NCBI GenBank assembly: GCA_964632995.1 | Contig: CAZWDL010000013.1 | Span: forward strand, 1 to 64,000 | Length of the DNA stretch: 64,000 nucleotides | Direction: 5' to 3' | Source of the DNA: CAZWDL01 sp964632995 | GTDB lineage: Bacteria; Bacteroidota; Bacteroidia; Chitinophagales; Saprospiraceae | Shown here: in pieces, positions 32,926 to 41,815 of the stretch | Layout of the letters: every line of letters begins with the position of its first letter | How positions within the stretch are numbered: position 1 is the first letter of the stretch | Notes under the pieces: model-generated | Told to the model about the DNA's origin: nothing | The model's database searches: none | What the model saw: the letters and a program-made list of their open reading frames with translations, nothing else | Translations under genes and position numbers: made by a program

Positions 32926-35391
32926 ATGCGTTTTAACCTCTTGACATCTGGTTTATGGTTGCTCCTGCTATCGGCAGGCCTATTCTCCTGTAATGCAACG
33001 AAATTCCTCGAGGCCGATGAACTGCTCCTGGTAAAGAACGACATTAAATTCAGGGGAGACAAAAAAGTAAAAAATAAAGGCAAATTAAAATACGACCTCT
33101 CTACCCTTCATAAACAAACCCCAAACAGCAATTTTTTCTTTATTCCCCGCGAGTGGTTCTATTATAAAACCAACCGGACTCAAGACACCACCAAGCTCGA
33201 CCGCTGGGTGCGCCGCGTGATCGCCGAAACGCCGGCCATCTACAACGAGGAGCTTACACAAGCCACCGTGGAAGCCATGGAGCTGTACATGCAATACCGG
33301 GGCTACTTCAATGCGGAGGTGGTCTATGGGGAATCCATCAACAAAAGACGGAATAAAATCAGCGTCACTTACTATGTGGATCCCGGCAGCCAGCTAATTA
33401 TCGACTCCACCTTTTTTTACAGCAAAGATCCTCAGGTAGCCCGGTTACTACGACGCGCCCAAGAAGAATCGGTACTCAAAAAAGGAGAAGGCGTGGATGG
33501 AACCCTCTATGAGAGAGAAAAAGAGCGTATCACCCGGCGCATGCGCAACAGTGGCTTCGCCTTTTTTCTCCCTAACTACATCGCGCCGCTGGAAGCCGAC
33601 ACCACTCTGAAATCCAACCGGGCCAATCTTTACCTGGAAGTCTTACCGCCCCTTGACGACAGTCTGCATCAGGAATATTACGTGGGCGATATCACGATCT
33701 ACCCCGATTACGATCCGCTTCGACCGAAGTCGGAACTGCGCGATACGATCATTCAGGGCGTGCTATTCCGAACGCCCAACACGGAGTTCCGGGTTAAACC
33801 TCAAACTTTGATAGACGCGCTCTACCTCAAAAAAGGCAACCTCTACCGGCAGGAAGATTACGATAAAACCAACCGCTCCCTGTCCTCGCTGGGCGTTTTC
33901 CGTTTCGTACGCATCAAGCAGGAGGTAGACAGTCTGCAGCCCGACCTGCTCGATTTCCGCATTGAACTCACGATGAATCCCAGACTGGAGGTAGGCGTCG
34001 ATTTTGAGCTCAACTATACTAACCGGAGTACTTCTTCTGCTTCCGGCGACCTCATCGGTATTTCCGTTAGTCCCTCCATCAAAAACCGCAACCTCTTCAA
34101 CGGAGCGGAGCTACTGACCAGTAACCTCAGCGCGGGTATCGAAGTGAACCCCAGCAGCATCAACGACTCCACCTTTTTCAACACTGTAGACCTGCGTCTG
34201 CAGAGTGAATTGTATTTTCCAAAATTCCTGGATTACTTCCAGGTCTGGAAAGGGCTGGGCAAGCTCTTTGGCAGCGAAAAGAAAAGACGGGCCGGTCGTG
34301 ATTTTTACACCTTGCTCGACGAAAGCGCCGCTACCCGGCTTTCGGCCAGCTACAATTATCTGTTGCTGCTCGATTTTTACCGCTACAACCTTTTCAATGC
34401 CTTATACGGCTTCGACCTGCAACGGACGAACCACCGCTACATCATTAATCATGTGGGTATTGATTTTCTGCGGCCCTTCACCGAAGAGGCCTTCGAGGAT
34501 ATCCTGGACTCCAACCCCTTCCTGGCCCGAAGCTTTGGTCAGCAGTTGTTCGTCAGCCTGCTGCTGCGCGACTTCGACTATCTTTACACCAGTCGCAGCA
34601 ACCGCTACGGAGTTTCTCATTTCCTGGGTACCCACTTTGAAGTAGCCGGTGCGGAAGTCTGGGCCGGTAACAACCTGTACAATGCGCTGGCTTCGGAGCC
34701 GGATACGTTAAAGCTGGGCAATTCGGATTTCTCACAATACGTCAAAGGGGATGTCGACCTTCGTTTCTACAAACAATTTAATAACAAAAACAGCTTTGCC
34801 GCCCGCGCCGCTATCGGTCTGGCCATGCCTTTCGGGTTTACCTCTGATGTTCCTTATGTCAAGCAGTTCTACGTCGGAGGCCCCAGCAGTATCCGGGGCT
34901 GGCCCGCACGCAGCCTGGGGCCCGGCGGCTACGAAGATACGCTCTTCAATATCAACTCCACCCAAAACCGCCTGCTCTTCTACCAAACCGGGGATATCAA
35001 GCTGGAATTCAACCTGGAGTACCGCTTCAACATCTTCTGGCAGATTAAAGGCGCTTTATTCCTCGACGGGGGCAACATCTGGACCCTGCAGGAGGACCCC
35101 GACCGCTGCGGCTCCCAATTCCGCTTCAGCGACCCCGGCCCCCTCTGCAGCGATGCCACCCGCTCCCGCGCCGCACCTTTCTATAAACAGATGGCTCTGA
35201 GCTCAGGCCTGGGAATACGATTTGATTTTACCTACTTTATCTTCCGGCTGGATATGGGGGTACGCATGCGCAATCCCTTCCCGCTGCGCGTCTCCAACGG
35301 CGCCGTCTCCGAAGGAGATTACTGGACCGATTTCAGCAAATGGAGCCTGGGGGATGTGAACTACAACATTGGACTGGGGTATCCTTTTTAA
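32926..35391 (+). CDS. tamL: Lipidated TamA homologue (TamL), Omp85 family
   Basis: An 821-residue outer-membrane protein. The N terminus is a lipoprotein signal peptide (LLSAGLFSC, lipid cysteine C22), unlike E. coli TamA. Residues about 25-370 hold POTRA-like domains (KFRGDKKVKNKGKLKYDLST, then Y-rich sheets, then LSSLGVFRFVRIKQEVD); the rest is a 16-strand beta-barrel with the GPSSIRGWPARSLGPGG loop-6 signature and a C-terminal aromatic strand ending GLGYPF. In Bacteroidota this lipidated form is called TamL and works with TamB in lipid or protein transport to the outer membrane; TamB is not in the window. It lies next to the SpoU methyltransferase. Confidence 0.9.
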   Translation: MRFNLLTSGLWLLLLSAGLFSCNATKFLEADELLLVKNDIKFRGDKKVKNKGKLKYDLSTLHKQTPNSNFFFIPREWFYYKTNRTQDTTKLDRWVRRVIAETPAIYNEELTQATVEAMELYMQYRGYFNAEVVYGESINKRRNKISVTYYVDPGSQLIIDSTFFYSKDPQVARLLRRAQEESVLKKGEGVDGTLYEREKERITRRMRNSGFAFFLPNYIAPLEADTTLKSNRANLYLEVLPPLDDSLHQEYYVGDITIYPDYDPLRPKSELRDTIIQGVLFRTPNTEFRVKPQTLIDALYLKKGNLYRQEDYDKTNRSLSSLGVFRFVRIKQEVDSLQPDLLDFRIELTMNPRLEVGVDFELNYTNRSTSSASGDLIGISVSPSIKNRNLFNGAELLTSNLSAGIEVNPSSINDSTFFNTVDLRLQSELYFPKFLDYFQVWKGLGKLFGSEKKRRAGRDFYTLLDESAATRLSASYNYLLLLDFYRYNLFNALYGFDLQRTNHRYIINHVGIDFLRPFTEEAFEDILDSNPFLARSFGQQLFVSLLLRDFDYLYTSRSNRYGVSHFLGTHFEVAGAEVWAGNNLYNALASEPDTLKLGNSDFSQYVKGDVDLRFYKQFNNKNSFAARAAIGLAMPFGFTSDVPYVKQFYVGGPSSIRGWPARSLGPGGYEDTLFNINSTQNRLLFYQTGDIKLEFNLEYRFNIFWQIKGALFLDGGNIWTLQEDPDRCGSQFRFSDPGPLCSDATRSRAAPFYKQMALSSGLGIRFDFTYFIFRLDMGVRMRNPFPLRVSNGAVSEGDYWTDFSKWSLGDVNYNIGLGYPF

Positions 35392-35425
35392 TATAGGGAT
35401 TGCCGAAATCTCTCTTCATTCGAAA

Positions 35426-36070
35426 TTACTTGAACATCGACCGCCGCCCGTACTTGCTGCAGATCGGGCAGGCGCGAGGATTGTGGCCGCGGGCGGGGCA
35501 GTATTCCCGGCCGAAAAAGATGATCTGGAGGTGGAGTTTGTTCCATTTTTCCCTGGGAAACGCCTTTTTGAGGTCGCGCTCGGTTTTCTCTACGTTTTTG
35601 CCGGTGCTCAGCGTCCAGCGATAAGCGAGCCGGTGGATGTGGGTATCGACGGGGAAAGCGGGATGACCGAAAGCCTGGCTCATAACGACCGAGGCGGTTT
35701 TATGGCCGACGCCGGGCAGGGCTTCCAGGTCTTCAAAGCGCTGCGGTACTTCACCGCCATGCTGTTCGAGCAGGATATTTGACAGATCGGAAATAGCCTT
35801 AGATTTGCGGGGCGCCAGTCCGCAGGGCCGGATAATTTCGCGGATCTCCTCCACATCGAGGCGGATCATTTCCGAGGGGGTGGCGGCCTGCTCGAAGAGA
35901 TAGGGTGTAATGCGATTGACCCGCTCATCAGTGCACTGCGCCGAAAGCAGAACGGCCACCAGCAAGGTATAGGCATCCTGGTGATCGAGCGGAATGGGGG
36001 TTTGTGGATAAAGTTCTTCCAATATTGCTGCAATCGCGTCGGCTTTTTCCTGCCGGCTGAGTCGTTTCAT
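35426..36070 (-). CDS. nth: Endonuclease III with an incomplete Fe-S cysteine set
   Basis: A 214-residue HhH-GPD DNA glycosylase/AP lyase that removes oxidised pyrimidines. HhH motif LPGVGHKTASVVM holds catalytic K124; VDTHIHRLAYRW holds catalytic D142; LLSAQCTDERVNRITP is the conserved N-terminal block. The C-terminal iron-sulfur loop normally carries four cysteines as C-x6-C-x2-C-x5-C; here there are only three (C191, C201, C204; CPARGHNPRACPIC) with a longer first spacing and no fourth. The cluster may be absent or ligated differently. Start at ATG 36070, 9 codons inside the longest frame, gives the usual N terminus. Confidence 0.9.
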   Translation of the reverse strand: MKRLSRQEKADAIAAILEELYPQTPIPLDHQDAYTLLVAVLLSAQCTDERVNRITPYLFEQAATPSEMIRLDVEEIREIIRPCGLAPRKSKAISDLSNILLEQHGGEVPQRFEDLEALPGVGHKTASVVMSQAFGHPAFPVDTHIHRLAYRWTLSTGKNVEKTERDLKKAFPREKWNKLHLQIIFFGREYCPARGHNPRACPICSKYGRRSMFK

Positions 36071-36184
36071 AGTGAATGGTTGAAAGTAGGAAGGCAACAG
36101 GAAAGGACAAGACAGCTTGCGTTTTTCGCTTCACCTGGTGTGAGTGGAAGACTCGTAGGCCGACCGTACTTCATTAACAATGGG

Positions 36185-37360
36185 TTACTTATATTCGAAT
36201 TTGCCGTAGGGCGATTCGATGCGCACACTGGTTTCGGAGGCCTCCTCTACCCTTCCGATCACTTTAGCGTCGATATCAAAGGCGGCGGCCAGGTCAATCA
36301 CTCTTTGAGCTTCGCCTTCCGGCAAATAAACTTCCAGGCGGTGGCCCATGTTGAACACCTGATACATTTCCTTCCAGCCCGTTCCCGATTCCTGCTGTAT
36401 CAACTGGAACAAGGGCGGCAAATCAAAAAGGTCGTTTTTGATGATCCGTTTCGCTTCGGCGAACTTTAGCACCTTGGTTTGCCCGCCGCCGGTATTGTGG
36501 ATCATGCCGTGCACCTGAGCGCGATGCGCGTCCAGCAACTGCTTGATAAGAGGCATGTAGGTACGGGTGGGCGACAGGATGAGCTGCCCGATGGTCAAGG
36601 GCTTCCCGTCTATCTCCATCGTATCCGTCAGTTTTTTACTGCCCACATAGATCACTTCGCCGGGGGTATTCGGATCGTAGGAATCGGGATATTTTTCAGC
36701 GTACTGGTGGTGCAGCACATCGTGTCGGGCGGAGGTAAGCCCGTTGCTGCCCATGCCACCGTTGTAGCGATCCTCGTATTTGGCCTGACCAAAGGAGGCC
36801 AGCCCCACGATCACATCACCGGCCTGAATATTATTTACCAACACCTCAGAGCGCTTCATTCTTGCAAAAGCGGTATACCCCACATCAATCGTGCGCACAA
36901 TATCCCCTACATCGGCGGTTTCACCACCAGCCATATGCACCTCAATACCGTACTCCCGGAGCCCGTCCAGAAAATCCTGCGCCGCGTTGATAAGGGTGCT
37001 GATTACCTCGCCGGAAATCAGATTTTTATTCCGGCCGATGGTGGAGCTCAGAACGATATCCTTATAACAGCCCACACAGGCCATGTCGTCCAGATTCATC
37101 ACAATAGCGTCCTGTGCGATACCGGTCCAGACATTGATGTCTCCTGTTTCTTTCCAGTACAGATAAGCCAGGCTGGTTTTGGTGCCCGCCGTATCGGCGT
37201 GCATGAGGTTGCAATAGTCTGGATCACCTGCTACAATATCGGGGATGATTTTACAGAAAGCATGCGGATAAAGACCTTTATCCAAATGGCGGATAGCGGC
37301 GTGCACTTCGTCTTTCGTCGCCGAAACCCCTCGCTTATCGTATTTGTACTGATCGCTCAT
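36185..37360 (-). CDS. purM: Phosphoribosylformylglycinamidine cyclo-ligase (AIR synthase)
   Basis: A 391-residue AIR synthase, the fifth step of purine synthesis, which closes the imidazole ring of FGAM with ATP. MSDQYKYDKRGVSATKDEVH is the Bacteroidota-type N terminus; other landmarks are GDPDYCNLMHADTAGTKTSL, VGCYKDIVLSSTIGRNK, HMAGGETADVGDIVRT, GLASFGQAKYEDRYNGGMGSN and HNTGGGQTKVLKFA. The long (about 390) form is normal in this phylum. ATG 37360 is the family start; 55 upstream codons in frame have no homology. On the minus strand TACCTTTG at 37382-37389 could be its -7 element. Confidence 0.88.
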   Translation of the reverse strand: MSDQYKYDKRGVSATKDEVHAAIRHLDKGLYPHAFCKIIPDIVAGDPDYCNLMHADTAGTKTSLAYLYWKETGDINVWTGIAQDAIVMNLDDMACVGCYKDIVLSSTIGRNKNLISGEVISTLINAAQDFLDGLREYGIEVHMAGGETADVGDIVRTIDVGYTAFARMKRSEVLVNNIQAGDVIVGLASFGQAKYEDRYNGGMGSNGLTSARHDVLHHQYAEKYPDSYDPNTPGEVIYVGSKKLTDTMEIDGKPLTIGQLILSPTRTYMPLIKQLLDAHRAQVHGMIHNTGGGQTKVLKFAEAKRIIKNDLFDLPPLFQLIQQESGTGWKEMYQVFNMGHRLEVYLPEGEAQRVIDLAAAFDIDAKVIGRVEEASETSVRIESPYGKFEYK

Positions 37361-37681
37361 TGACCTGTATTGAATTTTCGGCAAAGGTACGAAAATGCTA
37401 AATACCGGATACCTGGATGCTAGCATTAAGCATCTAGTTTTTCCAAATCTAATTGGGGAAAGGGCATTTTTTGCCAAAATAGTTATGCCGGCTCCAAACA
37501 GACTTCTATATTTGTGGCTATTCAATGGTTAGACAATACGATTCTTTGACATTTGTCAAGGAGAATAAAACTAAAAGCCACTACTCCCCCCCACGGGAAA
37601 TGATGCATTGCAATGTATCGGGTCGGCTTATTTTATAACCCAAATCATTGAGCAGTGGATCTATCCGAACCCTTTCAAGCT
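37361..37681. other. Intergenic region between purM and the M23 peptidase gene
   Basis: This 321-nt divergent gap holds a palindrome ATGCTAGCAT (37417-37426), a hairpin TTGACA-TT-TGTCAA (37546-37559) and a plus-strand -7-like TATATTTG (37507-37514) that could serve the M23 gene. No coding frame. Confidence 0.4.
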
Positions 37682-39019
37682 ATGAGAAAAGCGTTTCAGA
37701 CGCTAATTGAAAAACCTGTTTACCTGATTGTCTTCTTCTCCGCCTTCGCGCTCGGCGCCGTTCTGATGTTTTTCCCATCCGAGTCCCGGAATCTGCGTGC
37801 TTCCGTCATGTACGCTGATGAAGCAGTAGAGCTGGCTGCATTCCCTGTGGTCGAGCCTAACCTTCGTTACGGCTTTGCCTTGGACACTTTCCAGGTTGCT
37901 GAAGGCGACATACAGCCGGGCAGTTATCTTGGAGAGCTGTTAAAAAATCACGGGGTCGACTACGCCACGATCGATCAGCTGGCACGCAACGCCCGGGATG
38001 TCTTCGACGTTAAAGATATCCGGGTCGGTAAACCCTACACCATTCTGAAAAAAGACAGCACCGAAAGCGCTGATTACTTTATCTACGAGCCTTCGGTGTA
38101 CGAGTATGTGGTCTTCGAACTCAAAGAGGACCTCAAGGTTTGGCGTCAGAAGCGAAAGATCGACACCCAGGTCCGTACGGCCGGCGGCACTATTGAATCC
38201 TCGCTGTGGAATGCCATGGTTGACAACGGGCTGAGCTACGAGATCACCGACAAGATGGAGAACGCCCTGCAGTGGTCGATCGATTTCCACCATATACAAA
38301 AGGGCGACCAGTTCCGTCTGGTTTTCGACCAGCACTACATCGAAGGTGAAGAGGTCGGTGTTGGGGAGGTCCATGCCGCCTATTATAAAAACTACGATAA
38401 GGAATTCTACGCCGTATACTTCGAAGATACGGAAAACCCCGGCTACTACGACCTGGAAGGAAGGCCGATGAACAAGGGTTTCCTCAAAGCGCCGGTGAAG
38501 TACTCCCGCATTTCTTCGCACTACAACCTCAACCGCTATCATCCTATCCTCAAGCGCGTGCGGCCGCACCTGGGCACCGATTATGCGGCGCCCTACGGTA
38601 CCGAGATCTACGCGGTGGGTGACGGCGTCGTCAGCCGGGCCTCTTATACCAAGGGTAACGGCAACTTCGTCAAGATACGCCATGACGGCACTTACGAGAC
38701 ACAATATCTTCACATGCAAAAATTCGCCTCAGGCATAAAACCGGGCGTGCATGTTCGTCAGGGAGACGTAATCGGCTACGTCGGTTCTACCGGGCTGGCG
38801 ACCGGCCCGCACGTGTGTTTCCGCTTCTGGAAAAACGGCCGGCAGGTCAATCACCTGCGCCTGAGCTTCCCGCCCCCGGAACCGCTACCGGCTGATGATA
38901 TGCCCCGCTTTGAAGCGGTGCGGGACAGCCTTATGGAAATGCTTATGCAAGCACCGGTGCAGCCGGTGCAGGAGCAGCTTTCAGAGGTGAGCGTGGAAGT
39001 GAAAAATGTCGAAGGTTAA
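37682..39019 (+). CDS. Membrane-anchored M23 (LytM) metallopeptidase, atypical HxC motif
   Basis: A 445-residue cell-wall hydrolase. The N terminus has one membrane anchor (PVYLIVFFSAFALGAVLMFF), a middle region (about 60-280) of OapA/LysM-like and linker type, and a C-terminal M23 domain: HLGTDYAAPYGTEIYAVGDG (His296, with Asp300 the second zinc ligand), GNGNFVKIRHDG, LHMQKFA and GPHVCFRFWKNGRQVNH. The usual H-x-H has become H-V-C (His377, Cys379), so the zinc ligand His is replaced by Cys. Bacteroidota members with this change exist, so it may stay active with Cys ligation. Start: ATG 37682 preferred; GTG 37655 gives 9 extra residues. Confidence 0.87.
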   Translation: MRKAFQTLIEKPVYLIVFFSAFALGAVLMFFPSESRNLRASVMYADEAVELAAFPVVEPNLRYGFALDTFQVAEGDIQPGSYLGELLKNHGVDYATIDQLARNARDVFDVKDIRVGKPYTILKKDSTESADYFIYEPSVYEYVVFELKEDLKVWRQKRKIDTQVRTAGGTIESSLWNAMVDNGLSYEITDKMENALQWSIDFHHIQKGDQFRLVFDQHYIEGEEVGVGEVHAAYYKNYDKEFYAVYFEDTENPGYYDLEGRPMNKGFLKAPVKYSRISSHYNLNRYHPILKRVRPHLGTDYAAPYGTEIYAVGDGVVSRASYTKGNGNFVKIRHDGTYETQYLHMQKFASGIKPGVHVRQGDVIGYVGSTGLATGPHVCFRFWKNGRQVNHLRLSFPPPEPLPADDMPRFEAVRDSLMEMLMQAPVQPVQEQLSEVSVEVKNVEG

Positions 39020-39021
39020 AT

Positions 39022-39116
39022 AAGTTTAGAAGTTTAGCCACCGCCCCTGCTGGGGCGGCTGGTTTAGAAGTTAAGAAGGTCTGAAAACGGGAGTATCATT
39101 TTCAGACCTTCTTAAC
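39022..39116. repeat. About 95-bp inverted-repeat element (copy 1)
   Basis: Starts right after the M23 stop: GTTTAGAAGTTTAGCCACCGC..., a CCGCCCC-TGCT-GGGGCGG hairpin (39041-39058), then a perfect 18-bp inverted repeat GTTAAGAAGGTCTGAAAA / TTTTCAGACCTTCTTAAC (39070-39087 / 39099-39116). Related to the unit at 51946-52054. Sits between convergent M23 and yqgE genes and could stop transcription in both directions. Confidence 0.7.
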
Positions 39117-39227
39117 CGTGAGCCCAACTTGCCCCGTACACGTAGTGTCGGGGAAGGGCGAAGCGCTAAACTAAACTCCTCAGGTCGCACTTCTCACAAA
39201 CAGAATATTTAGTCTCTCTTCCTCTAT

Positions 39228-39785
39228 TCAGTTCCACGAAGGCGCCTCCGGCATTTGGGCGATGACCGTATAGGCGTCGCCCTTGTTGTACATCACCTGA
39301 CGCCAGAGTTGTTTGGGTCTGGATTTAAACAGGTAGTTGGGGTCCATATCGGCGAGCACCCAGGAGCCGTAAGTCATTTCATCCATCAATTGGCCTTCCG
39401 ACCAGCCCGAGTAACCGACGAAGAAACGGATGTTGTGAGGCAGGATGAGCTGAGAATCGATAAGGAATTTGAGTTTCTCAAAATCACCGCCCCAATACAC
39501 GCCGTCAACCACCGGAACACTTTCCTCCAGCAGATCCCCGACATTGTGCACGTAATGAATGGTGTCGGTTTGCACCGGCCCGCCGAAAAATACTTCGGCT
39601 TCAAATTCCGGGAAATCTTCAATCAGTTCATCGATCTGCATATTGAGGGGTTTGTTCATGATGAACCCCAGACTTCCTTCCTCATTATGCTCGCACAACA
39701 GTACAGCGGAACGCTTAAAGTTAGGATCCAGCATGAAGGGCTCTGCAAGCAGCACCTTTCCGTTTTTGATCTCATTACTCACCAT
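39228..39785 (-). CDS. YqgE/AlgH-family protein
   Basis: A 185-residue protein of the UPF0301 (YqgE/AlgH) family. GKVLLAEPFMLDPNFKRSAVLLCEHNEEGSLGFIMNKPL is the classic N-terminal half, FFGGPVQTDTIHYVHN and YWGGDFEKLKFLI the middle, and RFFVGYSGWSEGQL the C-terminal landmark. The fold is known but the biochemical role is not. ATG 39785 starts exactly before the conserved block; the long frame to 39962 adds 59 residues without homology and overlaps the antisense of fabD's 3' side. Minus strand, downstream of fabD. Confidence 0.9.
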   Translation of the reverse strand: MVSNEIKNGKVLLAEPFMLDPNFKRSAVLLCEHNEEGSLGFIMNKPLNMQIDELIEDFPEFEAEVFFGGPVQTDTIHYVHNVGDLLEESVPVVDGVYWGGDFEKLKFLIDSQLILPHNIRFFVGYSGWSEGQLMDEMTYGSWVLADMDPNYLFKSRPKQLWRQVMYNKGDAYTVIAQMPEAPSWN

Positions 39786-39918
39786 GGCAAAATATTGTAT
39801 TGCTGTTATGTCGACCGATTCTAAAATGCAAGCTAAAAATGAAAAAATAAAATTTCTGCACCAAGTAAGCCGAGAATATTTAAATGACGAGGTGCCCCGG
39901 AGTCGCGCCGTCAATCGA

Positions 39919-40797
39919 CTACAGCGCCGAAGTCGGGAATTGCCGGTCGATTTTTTTAACAAAACCCTGCAGGGTTTTCCCTGTTCCTCCTACTTCGATA
40001 AATTCCTCAACGCCGTCTTCGATCATCTGCCGCATGGTCTGTGTCCAGCGCACGGGCGAGGTCAGCTGATCGATCAGATTTTGCCGGATAGCCGCCGGTT
40101 CCGTTTCCGCACGGGCGCTGACATTCTGGTAGATGGGGCAGCGCGGCGCAACGAATTGCGTACCCGCAATAGCGGCCTGCAGCTCTTCCTTGGCCGGTTG
40201 CATCAGCGGCGAGTGGAAGGCGCCGCCTACCGGCAGCACGATGGCCCTGCGGGCACCCGCAGCCTGCAGCTTATCTACAGCTTTATTGATGCCTTCTACC
40301 GTTCCCGAGATAACCAGCTGCCCCGGGCAGTTGTAGTTGGCCGGCACGACCAGCTCGTCAATTTCATCACAAACTTTCTCTACAACTTCATCGTCCAATT
40401 CGATGATGGCGGCCATGGTACTTTCAACCGCTTCGCAGGCCTTTTGCATGGCCATGGCCCGCTGCTGCACCAGCCGCAGTCCGTCCTCGAAGTTCAACGA
40501 TCCGGCTGCAACCAGGGCGGAAAACTCACCGAGCGAGTGGCCCGCGACGCAATCGGGTCGAAAGTCATCGCCCGCCATCTTCGCCTTGACGATGGAATGC
40601 AGGAAAACAGCCGGCTGCGTGACTTTGGTCTGCTTGAGGTCCTCAGCACTGCCTTTGAACATCACATCGGTGATCCGAAACCCCAGCATTTCATTAGCTT
40701 GTTCAAACAGTTGCTGCCCCAAATCGGAAGACTCATACAGGTCTTTCCCCATTCCTTCAAATTGAGAAGCCTGCCCGGGAAATACATAAGCTTTCAT
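39919..40797 (-). CDS. fabD: Malonyl-CoA:ACP transacylase
   Basis: A 292-residue acyltransferase that moves malonyl from CoA to ACP, the entry step of fatty acid synthesis. It shows VFPGQASQFEGMGKDL, the nucleophile S88 in AGHSLGEFSALVAAG, QRAMAMQKAC, the catalytic histidine in GGAFHSPLM, and VEVGGTGKTLQGFVKK near the C terminus. Length is normal. It is the upstream gene of a minus-strand pair with yqgE, separated by 133 nt. No ACP or FabH is near. Confidence 0.93.
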   Translation of the reverse strand: MKAYVFPGQASQFEGMGKDLYESSDLGQQLFEQANEMLGFRITDVMFKGSAEDLKQTKVTQPAVFLHSIVKAKMAGDDFRPDCVAGHSLGEFSALVAAGSLNFEDGLRLVQQRAMAMQKACEAVESTMAAIIELDDEVVEKVCDEIDELVVPANYNCPGQLVISGTVEGINKAVDKLQAAGARRAIVLPVGGAFHSPLMQPAKEELQAAIAGTQFVAPRCPIYQNVSARAETEPAAIRQNLIDQLTSPVRWTQTMRQMIEDGVEEFIEVGGTGKTLQGFVKKIDRQFPTSAL

Positions 40798-40942
40798 GCA
40801 AATTGGTTTTGTCGTTTGTCTGTTTAGACTATAATACTTTTTTTCAATTAAAGGAGGAAAGGATTGACAGGATTAAGTGAACCCTGCTCTACAGCACTTT
40901 ACCTGGAATAGACCTTAAAAAGTAAATACCATTTTCTATCTA

Positions 40943-41539
40943 TCAGTGTAGTTTCGATCCGATCAGATTCAGAAACTCACTCCGCGTCTCTACCCGCTGA
41001 AATTCGCCGGTGAAGGCCGAGGTGGTCGTCAGGGAATTCTGCTTTTGCACCCCGCGCATCATCATACACATGTGCCGGGCTTCGATCACAACTGCAACCC
41101 CCAGCGGATTCAGCGTCTGGTCCAGGCTCTTGACGATTTGATCAGTCATGCGTTCCTGCACCTGCAAACGGCGCGCGAAAACATCGACGATGCGGGCGAT
41201 CTTGCTCAGGCCTACGATGTAGCCGTTGGGAATATACGCCACATGGGCCTTTCCAAAAAATGGCAGCATGTGGTGCTCACAAAGAGAGTACAGTTCGATA
41301 TCCTTGACCAGCACCATCTCGCTGTATTCCTCGCGGAACATGGCGGAGCGGAGTATAGACTCGGCGTCCTGCTCGTAGCCCTGGGTGAGGAATTGCATTG
41401 CTTTGGCCGCCCGCTCAGGCGTTTTGGCAAGGCCTTCCCGCTCAGGATTCTCTCCCAACTCGCGGAGGATAGTCTCGTAGTTTTCAATCAGTTTGCCGGT
41501 TACTTTCCGGCCGAATTCTTCCGTTTTTAAATAAGACAT
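40943..41539 (-). CDS. folE: GTP cyclohydrolase I
   Basis: A 198-residue GTP cyclohydrolase I, which opens GTP to dihydroneopterin triphosphate for folate (or pteridine/queuosine) synthesis. Zinc ligands: Cys and His of YSLCEHHMLPFFGKAHVAYIP and Cys of EARHMCMMMRGVQK. GLSKIARIVDVFARRLQVQERMT is the conserved centre. Length typical (about 200). Stand-alone minus-strand gene upstream of fabD. Confidence 0.95.
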   Translation of the reverse strand: MSYLKTEEFGRKVTGKLIENYETILRELGENPEREGLAKTPERAAKAMQFLTQGYEQDAESILRSAMFREEYSEMVLVKDIELYSLCEHHMLPFFGKAHVAYIPNGYIVGLSKIARIVDVFARRLQVQERMTDQIVKSLDQTLNPLGVAVVIEARHMCMMMRGVQKQNSLTTTSAFTGEFQRVETRSEFLNLIGSKLH

Positions 41540-41815
41540 GGCTTTATTGCGATTATGAACCAGCGAACCTTACGCCGGTATGTAATTTCCTTAAAGGAAA
41601 CGTTCCAGACCTGTCATGGTTTGGCGAAGCGGGAAATTAGGATTTTTTTAGCATGATCGGAAATACCCCAACCGCTTTGCGCCGTATGCTTTCTATCTAC
41701 GAATGACACTATTTTGTCTAATTTATTGTTACCTTCCAAGGACGGTTTATTTGATTTATCCTTTGTTTTCCGCTATTGAGACGAACAGCACTAAAATTGT
41801 AACAGCGGGCGAATA

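Noticed and set aside
36479..37363. 294-codon antisense frame opposite purM, and similar long frames opposite 9648-10409, 13466-14227 and 59006-59905
   Set aside because: All lie wholly opposite secure genes and have no family motif.
37655..37681. GTG start for the M23 gene
   Set aside because: Gives nine extra residues before the membrane anchor without homology; ATG 37682 preferred, though both are possible.
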